A stretch of DNA of 64,000 nt from an uncultured Pedosphaera sp. (GTDB taxonomy: Bacteria; Verrucomicrobiota; Verrucomicrobiia; Limisphaerales; Pedosphaeraceae), in the NCBI GenBank assembly GCA_903918755.1, contig CAIXFN010000107.1, positions 1 to 64,000 of the forward strand, given 5' to 3'. Below are positions 1 to 7,946 of the stretch, one piece after another. The translations under genes were made by a program, and so were the position numbers. Each line of letters opens with the position of its first letter. The first letter of the stretch is position 1. Under the pieces are notes generated by a model, which was not told the DNA's origin, did not search any database, and was given only the letters and a program-made list of their open reading frames with translations.

Positions 1-401
1 CAAAGCGCGCCCCCTGCTCGTTCTATCTCGCCGTCAAAATCCATTGCACCGCCCAGCCGAAATGATATGAATAACCCCGCCTCAGACTGGCTGGTTCTGA
101 TTCGACCTTTGCTGGCTGGTTTTGATTCGACCCCTGACACCAGGATTCGAGCGACTCGCCAGCGATCCCCTGACAGGCGACACTGCGTTGCCGCCGCCTC
201 GACTGCCCGCCACACTTTGGCTTCATGGCAACACCCGCGAACCAGATTTGACATTCGACCGTTTCCGAGTACAAGAGAATCAATGCAACATGTTTACGAT
301 CAGCAATCCAGCCTTTGACCCAACGCGCCACTCGTTCGTAAATCCATTGCGACCCGCTCCGATCACGCCCGCCCGCATCCTCTAACCGAAAGAATCACCC
401 A
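1..401. other. Non-coding left edge with a short direct repeat
   Basis: I see no convincing gene here; the small open frames on both strands look like chance. The stretch holds an imperfect direct repeat of 21 nt at 87-107 and 112-132 (20 of 21 bases identical, period 25). The core CTGGCTGGTTTTGAT of the second copy recurs on the opposite strand at 2787-2801, so it may be a fragment of a dispersed element. Confidence 0.5.
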
Positions 402-1049
402 ATGACGAAACTCCGCGTGGAATGCTTCACCATTTCAATCGATGGCTATGCCGCCGGTCCGGACCAGAGCCTGGAGAAACCTATGGGTGTGGGCGGCCCT
501 GGCCTGCATCGCTGGGCGTTTCCGACGCGCACGTTTCAGACGCAACTGTTCGGTAAACCCGATGGAGAGACTGGTATCGACGACGATTTTGCCGCGCGCG
601 GCTTCCGCAATGTGGGTGCTTGGATCATGGGCCGAAACATGTTCGGGCCGGTGCGCGGTCCCTGGATAGACGATAGCTGGCGGGGTTGGTGGGGCGAGAA
701 CCCGGTTTACCATACCCAGGTTTTCGTGCTCACGCATCATCCCCGAGCGCCCCTCGTCATGGAGGGAGGCACGACCTTTCATTTCGTCACCGACGGGATT
801 AACGCCGCGCTGGAACGGGCTCGCGCAGCCGCCAACGGAAAGGATGTCCGCATCGGCGGCGGAGCGGACACCATCCGGCAATACCTTCGCGAGCGCCTGA
901 TCGATGAACTCCACATCGCCATCTCCCCGGTCCTGCTGGGCACGGGCGAGCCGCTCTTCGACGGTCTCAACCTCGTGGATTTGGGCTACACCTGCACCCA
1001 GCACGTCGCCTCGCCGCGCGCCACCCACCTCGTGCTAACCCGCACCTGA
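402..1049 (+). CDS. Dihydrofolate reductase / RibD C-terminal family reductase
   Basis: A 215-aa soluble protein of the RibD C-terminal / DHFR-like family, which is expected to bind NADPH. The N-terminal strand ending in the SIDGYAAGP stretch (about residues 11-19) and the later GRNMFGP segment are typical of the small stand-alone members that carry no deaminase domain. The segment with RIGGGADTIRQYL near residue 155 matches the family's glycine-rich nucleotide-binding loop, and it is followed by the usual IDELHIAISPVLLGTGEPLF block. Length is normal for the family. It stands alone on the plus strand. The physiological substrate cannot be told from sequence; true folate or riboflavin reductase activity is unlikely given the stand-alone context. 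Confidence 0.85.
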   Translation: MTKLRVECFTISIDGYAAGPDQSLEKPMGVGGPGLHRWAFPTRTFQTQLFGKPDGETGIDDDFAARGFRNVGAWIMGRNMFGPVRGPWIDDSWRGWWGENPVYHTQVFVLTHHPRAPLVMEGGTTFHFVTDGINAALERARAAANGKDVRIGGGADTIRQYLRERLIDELHIAISPVLLGTGEPLFDGLNLVDLGYTCTQHVASPRATHLVLTRT

Positions 1050-1352
1050 ATCCAACTTCGCCTGACCATGTGCCGCTGCGCGCTCGGCAGTAAGCTCCGC
1101 GCCATCTGAAAAAATCAAAGGGGTCAGTCCCGGCTATGCGTCAATATCAGCAGCGATGCTCCCATTCGCGATGCAGCGCCCATTTTCTAACAATCGAGTC
1201 TCCACGTCGTGGAAACACGCCTTGCGTTATCCGCATTCCAGCGAGTGGCCGGATGCCCCTCCGCTTTTCCCAATCCCCCCTTCCTGCCCTGCGAAGCAAT
1301 CAGCGAAGCATGGGTCGCGCCCTTTCTGTCCGGCGTCCTGTCCGGCGTAGCC

Positions 1353-1385
1353 TTGGCGAAGACGGAAACTTTGGCGAAGACGGAA
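1353..1385 (+). repeat. Short tandem repeat, 18-bp period
   Basis: TTGGCGAAGACGGAA occurs at 1353-1367 and again at 1371-1385. Directly upstream TGTCCGGCG is repeated at 1327 and 1339. A related arrangement of 'GTCCGGC...GGCGAAGG' words occurs at about 46885-46945, so this is probably one member of a dispersed intergenic family. Confidence 0.55.
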
Positions 1386-1504
1386 GCTGCACCAGCGACG
1401 GCGGAAGCATGGGGCGGTACTTTCTGTAAGAAGTCCCCGTGTTTTTCCCGGTTTCCCCGCCCAAAAGGCACCGCCCGGGCAAACAATCCGCCAATCCTCG
1501 CCAA

Positions 1505-1980
1505 GAATTTTTAAAAATCTGCACCTAAATTCCTCCCGTAGGAAAATGCCCGCCGCCAACCTGTGCTTTAATGAAACCTGTGAGTGATGGGTTGAAAAGC
1601 AAATCATGCCTGGCCATCGCCCCGGGGATTGCTGTTGGCGATGACCCGGCGCCGTGCCCGCCACCCACCAAGCAAGCTGTGCCAGAATCCAAATCATCCC
1701 TGGAAGCTTCCTGACGCGACCAATCCGATCCACTCAATCCCTCCGCCTTCTGCGTTTGCCCGCGCCGGTGAAACCGGCCAGCGGTCCCGCTCTTTGACAT
1801 CTTGATTTCGATCGCCTGCCTCGCCCCCGACGCCGCCCGGGGGCGGGGCCGGATGGCCACTCCCACCGAAGTCGCCCTTAAACAAACTTAATCCAACTTC
1901 CCCCTCGTGTCGTCCGGTGCGGAGTTGACCCTGCCGGCTCCTCAATTGCGTGAATCCGGTTCGCTGTCCGTCAAATCCAT
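1505..1980 (+). repeat. Dispersed ~480-bp non-coding element, copy A
   Basis: Copy A of an imperfect direct repeat whose second copy (about 4185-4675) lies on the far side of psd. Conserved blocks (the CCTCCCGTAGGAA block, CAACCTGTGCTTTAATG, CCCGCTCTTTGACATCTTG, the AACTTAATCCA block) are separated by much more diverged spacers. Two hairpins are kept: GCCGGT/ACCGGC at 1764-1769 and 1773-1778 with loop GAA, and CCGCCC/GGGCGG at 1833-1838 and 1841-1846. No open frame is conserved between the copies, so it is non-coding DNA or an RNA element rather than a duplicated gene. Confidence 0.7.
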
Positions 1981-2048
1981 TCCCTTTTGTGATCTTTGTA
2001 CCCTCTCGTGGCCAATCCATCTCCGGCATTTCTCTCGCAGTCCAGGTT

Positions 2049-2064
2049 CCGGACACTTAATCCA
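2049..2064 (+). repeat. 16-bp repeat word CCGGACACTTAATCCA, copy 1
   Basis: First of five exact copies (2049, 2192, 2939, 4697, 4839) of this word in the first 5 kb, each preceded by AGTCCA plus a short variable stretch. Copies 1-2 and 4-5 are about 143 bp apart, suggesting a degenerate tandem unit. Confidence 0.75.
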
Positions 2065-2154
2065 ACTTCAAGTTCACGCTGGTCCCAAAGTACCTTGCCT
2101 CCGCCAATCCCTTCTGAATTGTTCCCCTTTTGCGATTCTTGCGCTTTTTGCGGT

Positions 2155-2222
2155 CAATTAATCTCTGCGTTCCCCCCTCGGAGTCCAACCTCCGGACACT
2201 TAATCCAGTTTCAGCAATCCCC
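2155..2222 (+). repeat. 68-bp direct repeat left of the toxin-antitoxin remnant
   Basis: This block starts at CAATTAATCTCTGC and ends in GCAATCCC; it is nearly identical to 2900-2968 apart from a few substitutions and two extra C residues. It contains repeat word copy 2 (2192-2207). The pair brackets the antitoxin/toxin remnant, so the cassette either inserted into this repeat or was carried with it. Confidence 0.7.
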
Positions 2223-2268
2223 GGCATCTGCTCTTGCCCTCAAATTTGAGTTGGCTTAGTTTTCAGCA

Positions 2269-2469
2269 ATGAGTTCCGTTCGTGAGATCGAAACCGCTGT
2301 GAGCAATCTGTCCCGTCGTGAGCTTTTGGCTTTCCGCGACTGGTTCGCCGGGTTCGACGCTGCCACGTGGGACCAACAGTTTGCGGAGGACGTCTCCGCC
2401 GGAAATTTGGACACCCTTGCCGACGAGGCCATCCGTGATTTGCGCCAAGGTCGCTGCCGGGACTTGTGA
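2269..2469 (+). CDS. Antitoxin of a ParE/RelE-type toxin-antitoxin pair
   Basis: A 66-aa acidic, probably helical protein with the pattern of small antitoxins that pair with ParE/RelE toxins: an N-terminal helix (REIETAVSNLS), then a stretch containing FRDWFAGFDAATWDQQF, and a C-terminal tail ending DEAIRDLRQGRC. It would bind and neutralise the toxin encoded just downstream and probably repress the shared promoter. Its stop overlaps the toxin's GTG start (GTGA at 2466-2469), the usual coupling in these pairs. It is the only intact half: the toxin frame carries a stop codon. The whole cassette lies between two ~68-bp direct repeats. Confidence 0.8.
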   Translation: MSSVREIETAVSNLSRRELLAFRDWFAGFDAATWDQQFAEDVSAGNLDTLADEAIRDLRQGRCRDL

Positions 2470-2732
2470 CGCATCGCGCCAATCCTAAGTTCTGGCACTT
2501 TTACGCCGAACTTCCCGAGTAAATTCGGCGACTTGCGGACGAGAATTTCGCCATGCTTAAGGCCGATCCCCGTCACCCATCCCTCCACTTCAAGAAAATT
2601 GGCAGAATGTGGTCAGTTCGCGTGGGCATCCACTATCGTGCCATCGCCGTCGAGGATGGCTCCGATATAATTTGGTTTTGGATTGGTCATCACAGCAGTT
2701 ACGACCGAATCGTCGCTGGCCGCCCGGCATGA
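2466..2732 (+). pseudogene. ParE/RelE-like toxin, broken by an in-frame TAA
   Basis: Reading from the GTG at 2466 gives an 88-codon frame that looks like a RelE/ParE-superfamily toxin throughout: ANPKFWHFYAELPE, then a TAA at 2520-2522 (codon 19), then IRRLADENFAMLKADPRHPS, a basic stretch with KKIGRMWSVRVG, HYRAIAVED and a C-terminal WFWIGHHSSYDRIV. Sequence similarity continues without a frameshift past the stop, so one substitution (GAA or CAA to TAA would do) is enough to explain the damage. A restart at the ATG at 2553 would lack the first helix. A toxin-dead locus with a surviving antitoxin is the simplest reading; a sequencing error or suppressed stop cannot be excluded. Confidence 0.75.
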
Positions 2733-3146
2733 GTCCAACCAAGCGTCCTTGTCAGGGGGCGGACATAGCCAACCAGTCGGGGGCGCATCAAAACCAGCCA
2801 GTTTGAGGGTGAAATTATTGGTCGGTAGGCTCGCCAAGCGGGCACGCTGGCTGATGCATAAACTCGAACTGGAAAGTGGACTGTGTACTATATCCTGGCC
2901 AATCAATCTCTGCATTCCCCCCCCTCGGAGTCCAACCTCCGGACACTTAATCCAGTTTCCGCAATCCCGGGATCACCCCACGGCAAAGCCCCCCCTTTGG
3001 GTGACTCCCGATTTCGGATTAATTTATTAGGCAGTTGAAATTCCCTTCACGAGCTGGCGCTGGAGGGCTTTGCGCCGTTTGATATTGCATTTTCCCCGGC
3101 ATTATCATCGCATCATCCATTCCGCTTTGCCATCACATCCATTCCC
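2733..3146. other. Non-coding spacer between the toxin remnant and psd
   Basis: No gene seen. It holds an inverted copy of CTGGCTGGTTTTGAT (2787-2801) also found near the left edge of the window, the right-hand 68-bp direct repeat (2900-2968) and the third exact CCGGACACTTAATCCA word (2939-2954). The psd promoter should lie in the last ~150 bp, but no clear -35/-10 pair stands out. Confidence 0.5.
2900..2968 (+). repeat. 68-bp direct repeat right of the toxin-antitoxin remnant
   Basis: Near-identical partner of 2155-2222, in the same orientation. Between them lies only the antitoxin/toxin cassette plus short flanks. Confidence 0.7.
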
Positions 3147-4178
3147 ATGAAGAAGCACACTCCCATCGTCACCGAATTGATCGACCTGTTGGAAGAGCGA
3201 GCGGATCTGGCCGAGGCACTCGTTGCCGCAATTTCTAAAGCCGCCCGGCCCAATCTGGCCGACCTCCAGCAATACCTCGAATTTCTCGATCAGACCGTCA
3301 CGCTCATCCCCACGGATCGGAATCTGAATCCCGTCGTCCTCCAATTTTATTACCTCCTCGCCCAATCGCCCGAGGATCTGCTGCTCCGGGATGAGGAATT
3401 CCAGGACTGGACGCGAACCTTCGCCCAAAATTGGGGCGCTTTTCTGGATACCGTCGAATCAAGCCGCGGAATCCGGAGCTTTTTCACCAATCCGGCTTAT
3501 CATATTGATGATTATTACGTGGCTCCGAGCGGGTGGTTGACCTTCAACCAATTCTTTGCCCGCCAGGTGCGTCCCGGCAAACGGCCCCTGGCGGGCTGGA
3601 ACGACGACCGGATCATTGTTTCCCCGGCTGACAGCGTCTATCAAGGTCAATGGCCGATTCAGGATGATTCGTGCATCCGCGTGAAAGGTTTTACCTGGTC
3701 CGTGCTCGAATTGCTGGCAGGCAGCCCGTTTCAGGACCGGTTTCGGGGCGGGTTGTTCACGCATAGTTTCCTTAACATCAATGACTACCACCGGTATCAC
3801 GTTCCGGTGGGCGGCGTGATCCGGGAAGCGCGCAAAATCCCCGGCAAGGTCACAATGGACGTCATCCAGAAACCGGACGGATCCCTCGATATCGTGGACG
3901 GCACCGGCTTCCAATTCAGCCAGGACCGTGGACTCATCGTGATCGAGTCACCCGTGGGGCTTGTGGCGGTCTTGCCCATCGGCATGGCGCAGGTGTCCTC
4001 GGTGACCCTGACCGCGCAGGAAGGCGTAACCCTCACCAAAGGGGAGGAATTCGGATTCTTCCAATTCGGCGGCTCGGATATTGTCATGTTGTTCGAAGCC
4101 GGCCGGGTGTCCTTCGATGCCACCATCGGCACGCACTACAACCAGGGCCAGCAAATCGGTCACGCGCTCGCCCTCTGA
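3147..4178 (+). CDS. psd: Phosphatidylserine decarboxylase
   Basis: A 343-aa enzyme that turns phosphatidylserine into phosphatidylethanolamine at the membrane. Key family marks are present: FNQFFARQVRPGKRPL (about 133-148), the catalytic-core block THSFLNINDYHRYHVPVGG (about 205-223), and near the C-terminus FFQFGGSD, where Gly309-Ser310 is the expected self-cleavage site that makes the pyruvoyl group (GGS variant of the classical LGST). The N-terminal ~110 residues are an extra helical region found in the longer psd subtype. It is monocistronic and sits between two copies of the ~480-bp non-coding element. Confidence 0.93.
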   Translation: MKKHTPIVTELIDLLEERADLAEALVAAISKAARPNLADLQQYLEFLDQTVTLIPTDRNLNPVVLQFYYLLAQSPEDLLLRDEEFQDWTRTFAQNWGAFLDTVESSRGIRSFFTNPAYHIDDYYVAPSGWLTFNQFFARQVRPGKRPLAGWNDDRIIVSPADSVYQGQWPIQDDSCIRVKGFTWSVLELLAGSPFQDRFRGGLFTHSFLNINDYHRYHVPVGGVIREARKIPGKVTMDVIQKPDGSLDIVDGTGFQFSQDRGLIVIESPVGLVAVLPIGMAQVSSVTLTAQEGVTLTKGEEFGFFQFGGSDIVMLFEAGRVSFDATIGTHYNQGQQIGHALAL

Positions 4179-4184
4179 GCAACT

Positions 4185-4675
4185 CCTCCCAAAATATTTC
4201 AAAAATTCGCACCCAAATTCCTCCCGTAGGAATATGCCCAACGCCAACCTGTGCTTTAATGGATCCTGTGAGTGATGAATCAATCATCAAATCATTTGTG
4301 GCCACCGCCCCGGCATTTGCCGCCTGCGATCCGCAGCCGCCGTTCCCGCCACCGATCGGGCGAATTTCACCAATATTCTAATCACCTCGAGGATTTCCCT
4401 GATTCGGCCAGACCGCACCACCCAATGCCATTGGCTGTCGCCCTTTGCCCGCTCCGGTGTAACCGGCCAGCGGACCCGCTCTTTGACATCTTGATTTCCC
4501 TTGCCCACCCCTCCCCCGACTCCGCCCGGGGGCGGGGCCAGGTGGCCTCTGCCACCGAAATCGCCCTTTAACAAACTTAATCCAGTTTCCCGTTCGTATT
4601 GTGCGGCGCGGAGATGACTCTGCCGGCTCTTCCATTGTGTGAATCCGCTTCGCTGTCCCTCAAATCAATCCCCGC
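4185..4675 (+). repeat. Dispersed ~480-bp non-coding element, copy B
   Basis: Second copy of the element at 1505-1980. Both hairpins are kept: CCGGT/ACCGG at 4454-4458 and 4462-4466, with the loop changed from GAA to GTA while the core stem stays intact, and CCGCCC/GGGCGG at 4522-4527 and 4530-4535. The longest unchanged block is CCCGCTCTTTGACATCTTGA with its flanks. Confidence 0.7.
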
Positions 4676-4838
4676 GGTTTTGCCCGCGTCCAGGTTCCGG
4701 ACACTTAATCCAGTTTCAAGTTTGCGATGGTCGCGAATCACCCTGCCTGCGGACATCACCATGGAATGACTCCCCTTTTGCGATTCTTGCGCTTTTTGCA
4801 GCCAATCCGTCTCCGGCGCTTCCCTCGTAGTCCAGGTT

Positions 4839-4854
4839 CCGGACACTTAATCCA
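4839..4854 (+). repeat. 16-bp repeat word CCGGACACTTAATCCA, copy 5
   Basis: Last exact copy of the word; copy 4 is at 4697-4712, 142 bp upstream. The same spacing separates copies 1 and 2. Confidence 0.75.
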
Positions 4855-5030
4855 ACTCCACGACCTTGTCCTGCTCGGCTCGAATCTCCTTCCGGCACCC
4901 GGCGTTGCGGATGGGTGGTACCCCCAATGGCACCGGCAATGGGATACGCACTATTGTAAGACATGCCGCCCTGCGGGCTGATCACCGGAAAGCAACGGGA
5001 TTACCTGCCAACCGGTTTCTCTCACAAATT

Positions 5031-5678
5031 ATGAAAACCACCCAACTCCTCCGTCCTTTATTCACCCTGACCGTAGTCGCCGGCCTTATCACCGGCTGCG
5101 CCTCTCCCAATTACAAAAAGGGAGCCAGCACCGCCGTAACCATGGACGAATCGTCCGGCCTGATCGCCATCGGCAACACGCGCATCGACGAGAGCATTGG
5201 CAGTCTGAACGATTTGGTGGCCACTCCGAATCCCGACCTGCGCCCCCAATTCCAGCGGTTCAACACCGCCGTGCATGATTTGCGTGGCTCCGCGGCGGAC
5301 ATTGCCGGCAAAGCCGCGCAAATGAAAATTCAAGGGGCGGAATATTTCGCCGGCTGGGACCGCGAACTCGCCAAGATGGCCAATGAGGACATTCGCAGCC
5401 GCAGCGAAACACGCCGCAACGAAGTGGCCGCCCGCTTTGATCGCATCAGCCTGCAGTATGACTATGCCAACACCGCCTTCCAGCCCCTCCTCTCGGACTT
5501 GCGCGATGTGGAGAAGTTTCTCTCCACGGACCTGACCACCGGCGGCTTGGTGGCGGTGAAAAGCGTGGCCGCAAAAGCGACCGCCGACGCCATCCCCGTG
5601 AAGGAATCCCTCGCCCGTTTGTCGGAAGAGTTCAAGAATTTCGGGGTGTCCATCTCGCCGACCTCCGCCTCGAAGTAG
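5031..5678 (+). CDS. Predicted lipoprotein, DUF2959-like
   Basis: A 215-aa envelope protein. I take the ATG at 5031 because it opens a clean lipoprotein signal (KTTQLLRPLFTL, hydrophobic core, then TGCA with the lipid-bearing Cys near residue 23); the frame is open further upstream but only through repeat DNA. The mature part is mostly helical with coiled-coil character, and its spacing of helices resembles DUF2959-type lipoproteins, though I am not sure of the family. No enzymatic motif is visible. It should be anchored in the outer or inner membrane facing the periplasm. It is alone on this strand. Confidence 0.75.
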   Translation: MKTTQLLRPLFTLTVVAGLITGCASPNYKKGASTAVTMDESSGLIAIGNTRIDESIGSLNDLVATPNPDLRPQFQRFNTAVHDLRGSAADIAGKAAQMKIQGAEYFAGWDRELAKMANEDIRSRSETRRNEVAARFDRISLQYDYANTAFQPLLSDLRDVEKFLSTDLTTGGLVAVKSVAAKATADAIPVKESLARLSEEFKNFGVSISPTSASK

Positions 5679-5986
5679 TCGACTCCAGCCCACTTCCCGC
5701 GGAGCCCAAAGCTCCGCCGGGAAAACCGCATGAATGCGTAGTTCCAAACTTGGAAAGGACCGCTTCAGTTTGGGAGTTCCGCCTTCCCTGGCCCCCGAAG
5801 CTATTGAGCGAAGGGCGGCAGGCGGCGGGGCGTAAGACGACGGGAATGCAGGCGAGAAGCAATTTTTGGGAGAATGGCGAAGGGGAACCCGGCTCCGCTC
5901 GAAGCTACGTCGCACTGACCATATCAATGCGCAACTCCAAGCAGGGAAGGCGAAGCCTCAGGACGGGAGCCCCGCCCTAGCCCGCG
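5679..5986. repeat. Intergenic repeat with inverted TTGGGAGTTCCGCC-like arms
   Basis: No gene in these 308 bp. The word TTTGGGAGTTCCGCCTTCCC at about 5768-5787 and a reversed, imperfect counterpart (GCGCAACTCCAAGCAGGGAAGGCGAAGCC, about 5930-5958) point toward each other. Related words occur at about 43969 and 62930, so this is one member of a dispersed intergenic family. It separates the convergent lipoprotein and phosphoesterase genes. Confidence 0.5.
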
Positions 5987-7000
5987 CTAAGCTCTGGCCG
6001 CGGAACTGATCTTCAGACGGCGGTCAGAGATGCGCGGAGCGATAATGTTGTGGTCAAGCGTGCCGGGGCGCTCCTTCAAACCCAAGTCCCAGGGTGACGG
6101 GCCGACAAATTCGCTACTCACCCCCTGGATGGTCAGTCCGGTTTCCGGGTCCAATTGCACCCGCGCGAACAGGGACTCCTTGTAGGGCGCGGTGAATTTC
6201 AAGGCGGGATAGGCTTTGTCGATCAAGTCGCTGTAGCGCACGTGGGCGTAAACATTTCCCAGCCAGACATACGACATGCTGTTGACCTGGACGTATTGAA
6301 TCCCGTTGATCTCCCGTTGAAAATCGATGTGGTGATGGCCGTTGAGGCATGCCCCGATTTTGCGCCAGCCGGCTTCGGTATTCGCCTGCTCCAGCACGCC
6401 CCGCACTTCCGCCCGATTCTCGAGCCCGCCGTCGGCCTCGAGGCTTTGGTGGGAAAACACCAGCGTGGGCGCGGTCGTCTTGCGCAGATCCTCCCGCAGC
6501 CAGGCCAGTTGTTCAGCGCCGATGTAGTGCGGATAGCCCGGTTCCGGGTTCACCGGTTTGATTTCATTCCCATCCAGCACCACAAAATGCCAGCCGCTGT
6601 GGTCAAAGGAATAATAACGCTGCGGCATCCCCCAATAATCCTGGGTCGCTTGCCAACCAAGTCCACCGTCCCGGTCATGATTCCCCAAAGTATGGTACCG
6701 CGGGCCTTTGAAGCTTTCCCAGAGTTCCAAGAAACCGCGATTCTTCGCCAAAGGCTGGCAAAAGTCCCCCAATTGCAGGATGAAATCCGCGTTGTCACTT
6801 CGGGCTGCTTCGATGAAGACGCGCAATCGCTCGTCGGCATCCGGCACGAGATCCTTGTGCGGGTCCGCACAAAGTCCGAAGCGCACCGGCTTCAGCCCGG
6901 CCCGGTTTGCCGCCGCCAGCGGCCAGGCGCAAGTCACGGGCGCACATGCCAATGCGGCGTATTTCACAAAGGTCCTGCGGGAAAGGGGGTGCGCCTTCAT
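5987..7000 (-). CDS. Tat-exported metallophosphoesterase (calcineurin-like)
   Basis: A 337-aa secreted phosphoesterase. The N-terminus LSRRTFVKYAALA is a twin-arginine signal, so it is exported folded. The two-metal site of the calcineurin-like family is visible in order: the D-x-H block (CADPHKD, about residue 45), LGDF (about 77), LGNHDRD (about 106), FSHQ (about 181) and GHHHID (about 220). Length and order are normal. Substrate unknown; members with a Tat signal in Verrucomicrobiota and Planctomycetota are often annotated as purple-acid-phosphatase-like or phosphodiesterases. It is divergent from the alpha/beta hydrolase at 7136, and the two share a ~135-bp intergenic region. Confidence 0.88.
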   Translation of the reverse strand: MKAHPLSRRTFVKYAALACAPVTCAWPLAAANRAGLKPVRFGLCADPHKDLVPDADERLRVFIEAARSDNADFILQLGDFCQPLAKNRGFLELWESFKGPRYHTLGNHDRDGGLGWQATQDYWGMPQRYYSFDHSGWHFVVLDGNEIKPVNPEPGYPHYIGAEQLAWLREDLRKTTAPTLVFSHQSLEADGGLENRAEVRGVLEQANTEAGWRKIGACLNGHHHIDFQREINGIQYVQVNSMSYVWLGNVYAHVRYSDLIDKAYPALKFTAPYKESLFARVQLDPETGLTIQGVSSEFVGPSPWDLGLKERPGTLDHNIIAPRISDRRLKISSAARA

Positions 7001-7135
7001 AATGAATATAAGTTATGCTCCCGCTGCCCAAAGGCAAGCAAAATTGGCGGCGGTTTGTCCCGCCGGGTCCCTGCGCCGGAATCGCTAAATGGCTGCGCCA
7101 CCGCTTCTCGCTACCCCTTCGTGATCCCCTCTGGC

Positions 7136-7915
7136 ATGCTGCCGCTGATGTGGCATCGCTTTGAACGCAGCCGGGCGTACCGGCCCAAACGGGAATGGGT
7201 CATCACTGGCGCCGCCCTCGCGCGGCCCTGGGAGGATCTCTACTTTGCCAGCGGCGATGGCGTGCGGCTTAATGCCTGGTATTTCCCGGCCAACCCTGAT
7301 TCGCCCCGTCGCGAATGGGTCGTGCTGTTGTGTCACGGCAATGGCGGGAATGTCAGCCACCGGTTGGGGACCGTCGCGCTGCTGCTGGAATTTGGACTAA
7401 GCGTTTTGGTTTTTGATTACCGGGGCTACGGCCGAAGCGAGGGGATTCCCTCGGAAGCCGGCACCTATCTGGATGCCCAGGCCGCCCATGCCTGGCTCCG
7501 GCAGCGAGGCTTTGCCGCGGCGCACATTATTGCCTTTGGTGAATCCCTCGGCGGTGGAGTGGCCACCGAACTCGCGACGCGTGAGACCGTGGGCGGCTTG
7601 GTCCTGCAAAGCACCTTCACCAGTCTGCCGGACGCTGGCGCGGATTTGTTTCCGTGGCTGCCGGTTCGCTGGCTTTCCCGCTTGCGCTATGATACCCGGG
7701 CCAAACTGGCCGCCCTCACGGTGCCGGTTTTGGTATTGCACAGCCGGGCGGACCGTTTGGTGCCATTCCATCACGCGGAACGCAATTTCGCCACCCTGCG
7801 CGGCCCCCGGCTGCTCCGTGAAACCCAGGGGGACCACAATGATTCCATTCGCACCGATCTTGCTAACACTCGGGCCGCGCTGGGTGAATTTCTAGAGTTG
7901 CTAAAGCCCGGATGA
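7136..7915 (+). CDS. Alpha/beta hydrolase
   Basis: A 259-aa serine hydrolase. From the ATG at 7136 the catalytic set is complete: HGNGGN oxyanion loop (about 67-72), nucleophile Ser137 in GESLGGG, Asp206 in SRADRLVP and His234 in GDHND. This is the order of the FAM108/ABHD13-like bacterial hydrolases (acyl-protein thioesterase or esterase type). The frame stays open a long way upstream, over the phosphoesterase gene on the other strand; an in-frame GTG at 7121 is a possible alternative start. The start of the folded domain supports 7136. Real substrate unknown. Confidence 0.85.
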   Translation: MLPLMWHRFERSRAYRPKREWVITGAALARPWEDLYFASGDGVRLNAWYFPANPDSPRREWVVLLCHGNGGNVSHRLGTVALLLEFGLSVLVFDYRGYGRSEGIPSEAGTYLDAQAAHAWLRQRGFAAAHIIAFGESLGGGVATELATRETVGGLVLQSTFTSLPDAGADLFPWLPVRWLSRLRYDTRAKLAALTVPVLVLHSRADRLVPFHHAERNFATLRGPRLLRETQGDHNDSIRTDLANTRAALGEFLELLKPG

Positions 7916-7946
7916 TCGGGGCAAATTAACTCAACCCCTCAACCCT

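Larger units (their letters stand above)
1050..2268. other. Long non-coding zone filled with dispersed repeats
   Basis: No supported gene in 1.2 kb. It holds, in order: a GGGGTCAGTCCC string at about 1129; a segment with TTGGCGAAGACGGAA in tandem (1353-1367 and 1371-1385) and TGTCCGGCG twice just before it; the first copy of a ~480-bp element (about 1505-1980); and two copies of a ~143-bp unit carrying CCGGACACTTAATCCA (2049-2064, 2192-2207). Read on the minus strand, parts of the unit resemble the 'AAAGNGCAAAGAATCGCAAA'-like dispersed repeats common in Verrucomicrobiota and Planctomycetota intergenic DNA. The open frames here are by-products of the repeats. Confidence 0.6.
4179..5030. other. 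Non-coding zone with the second set of dispersed repeats
   Basis: No gene supported. Contains copy B of the ~480-bp element (about 4185-4675) and words 4 and 5 of CCGGACACTTAATCCA (4697-4712, 4839-4854), in the same order and orientation as upstream of the toxin-antitoxin cassette. The final ~150 bp lead into the lipoprotein gene at 5031. Confidence 0.6.

Noticed and set aside
1327-1400. Tandem words near 1.3-1.4 kb as a CRISPR array
   Set aside because: The period is 12-18 bp with no spacer of 30 bp or more, and no cas genes are anywhere in the window.
1907-2259. Small plus-strand frames that look like repeated peptides (FAILALF-type)
   Set aside because: They are translations of the dispersed repeats; the same peptides appear in other frames wherever the repeat occurs.
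1505-4675. TTGACA words in the duplicated element as promoters
   Set aside because: The TTGACA inside CTCTTTGACATCTTG is conserved, but no TATAAT-like box follows at 16-18 bp in either copy.
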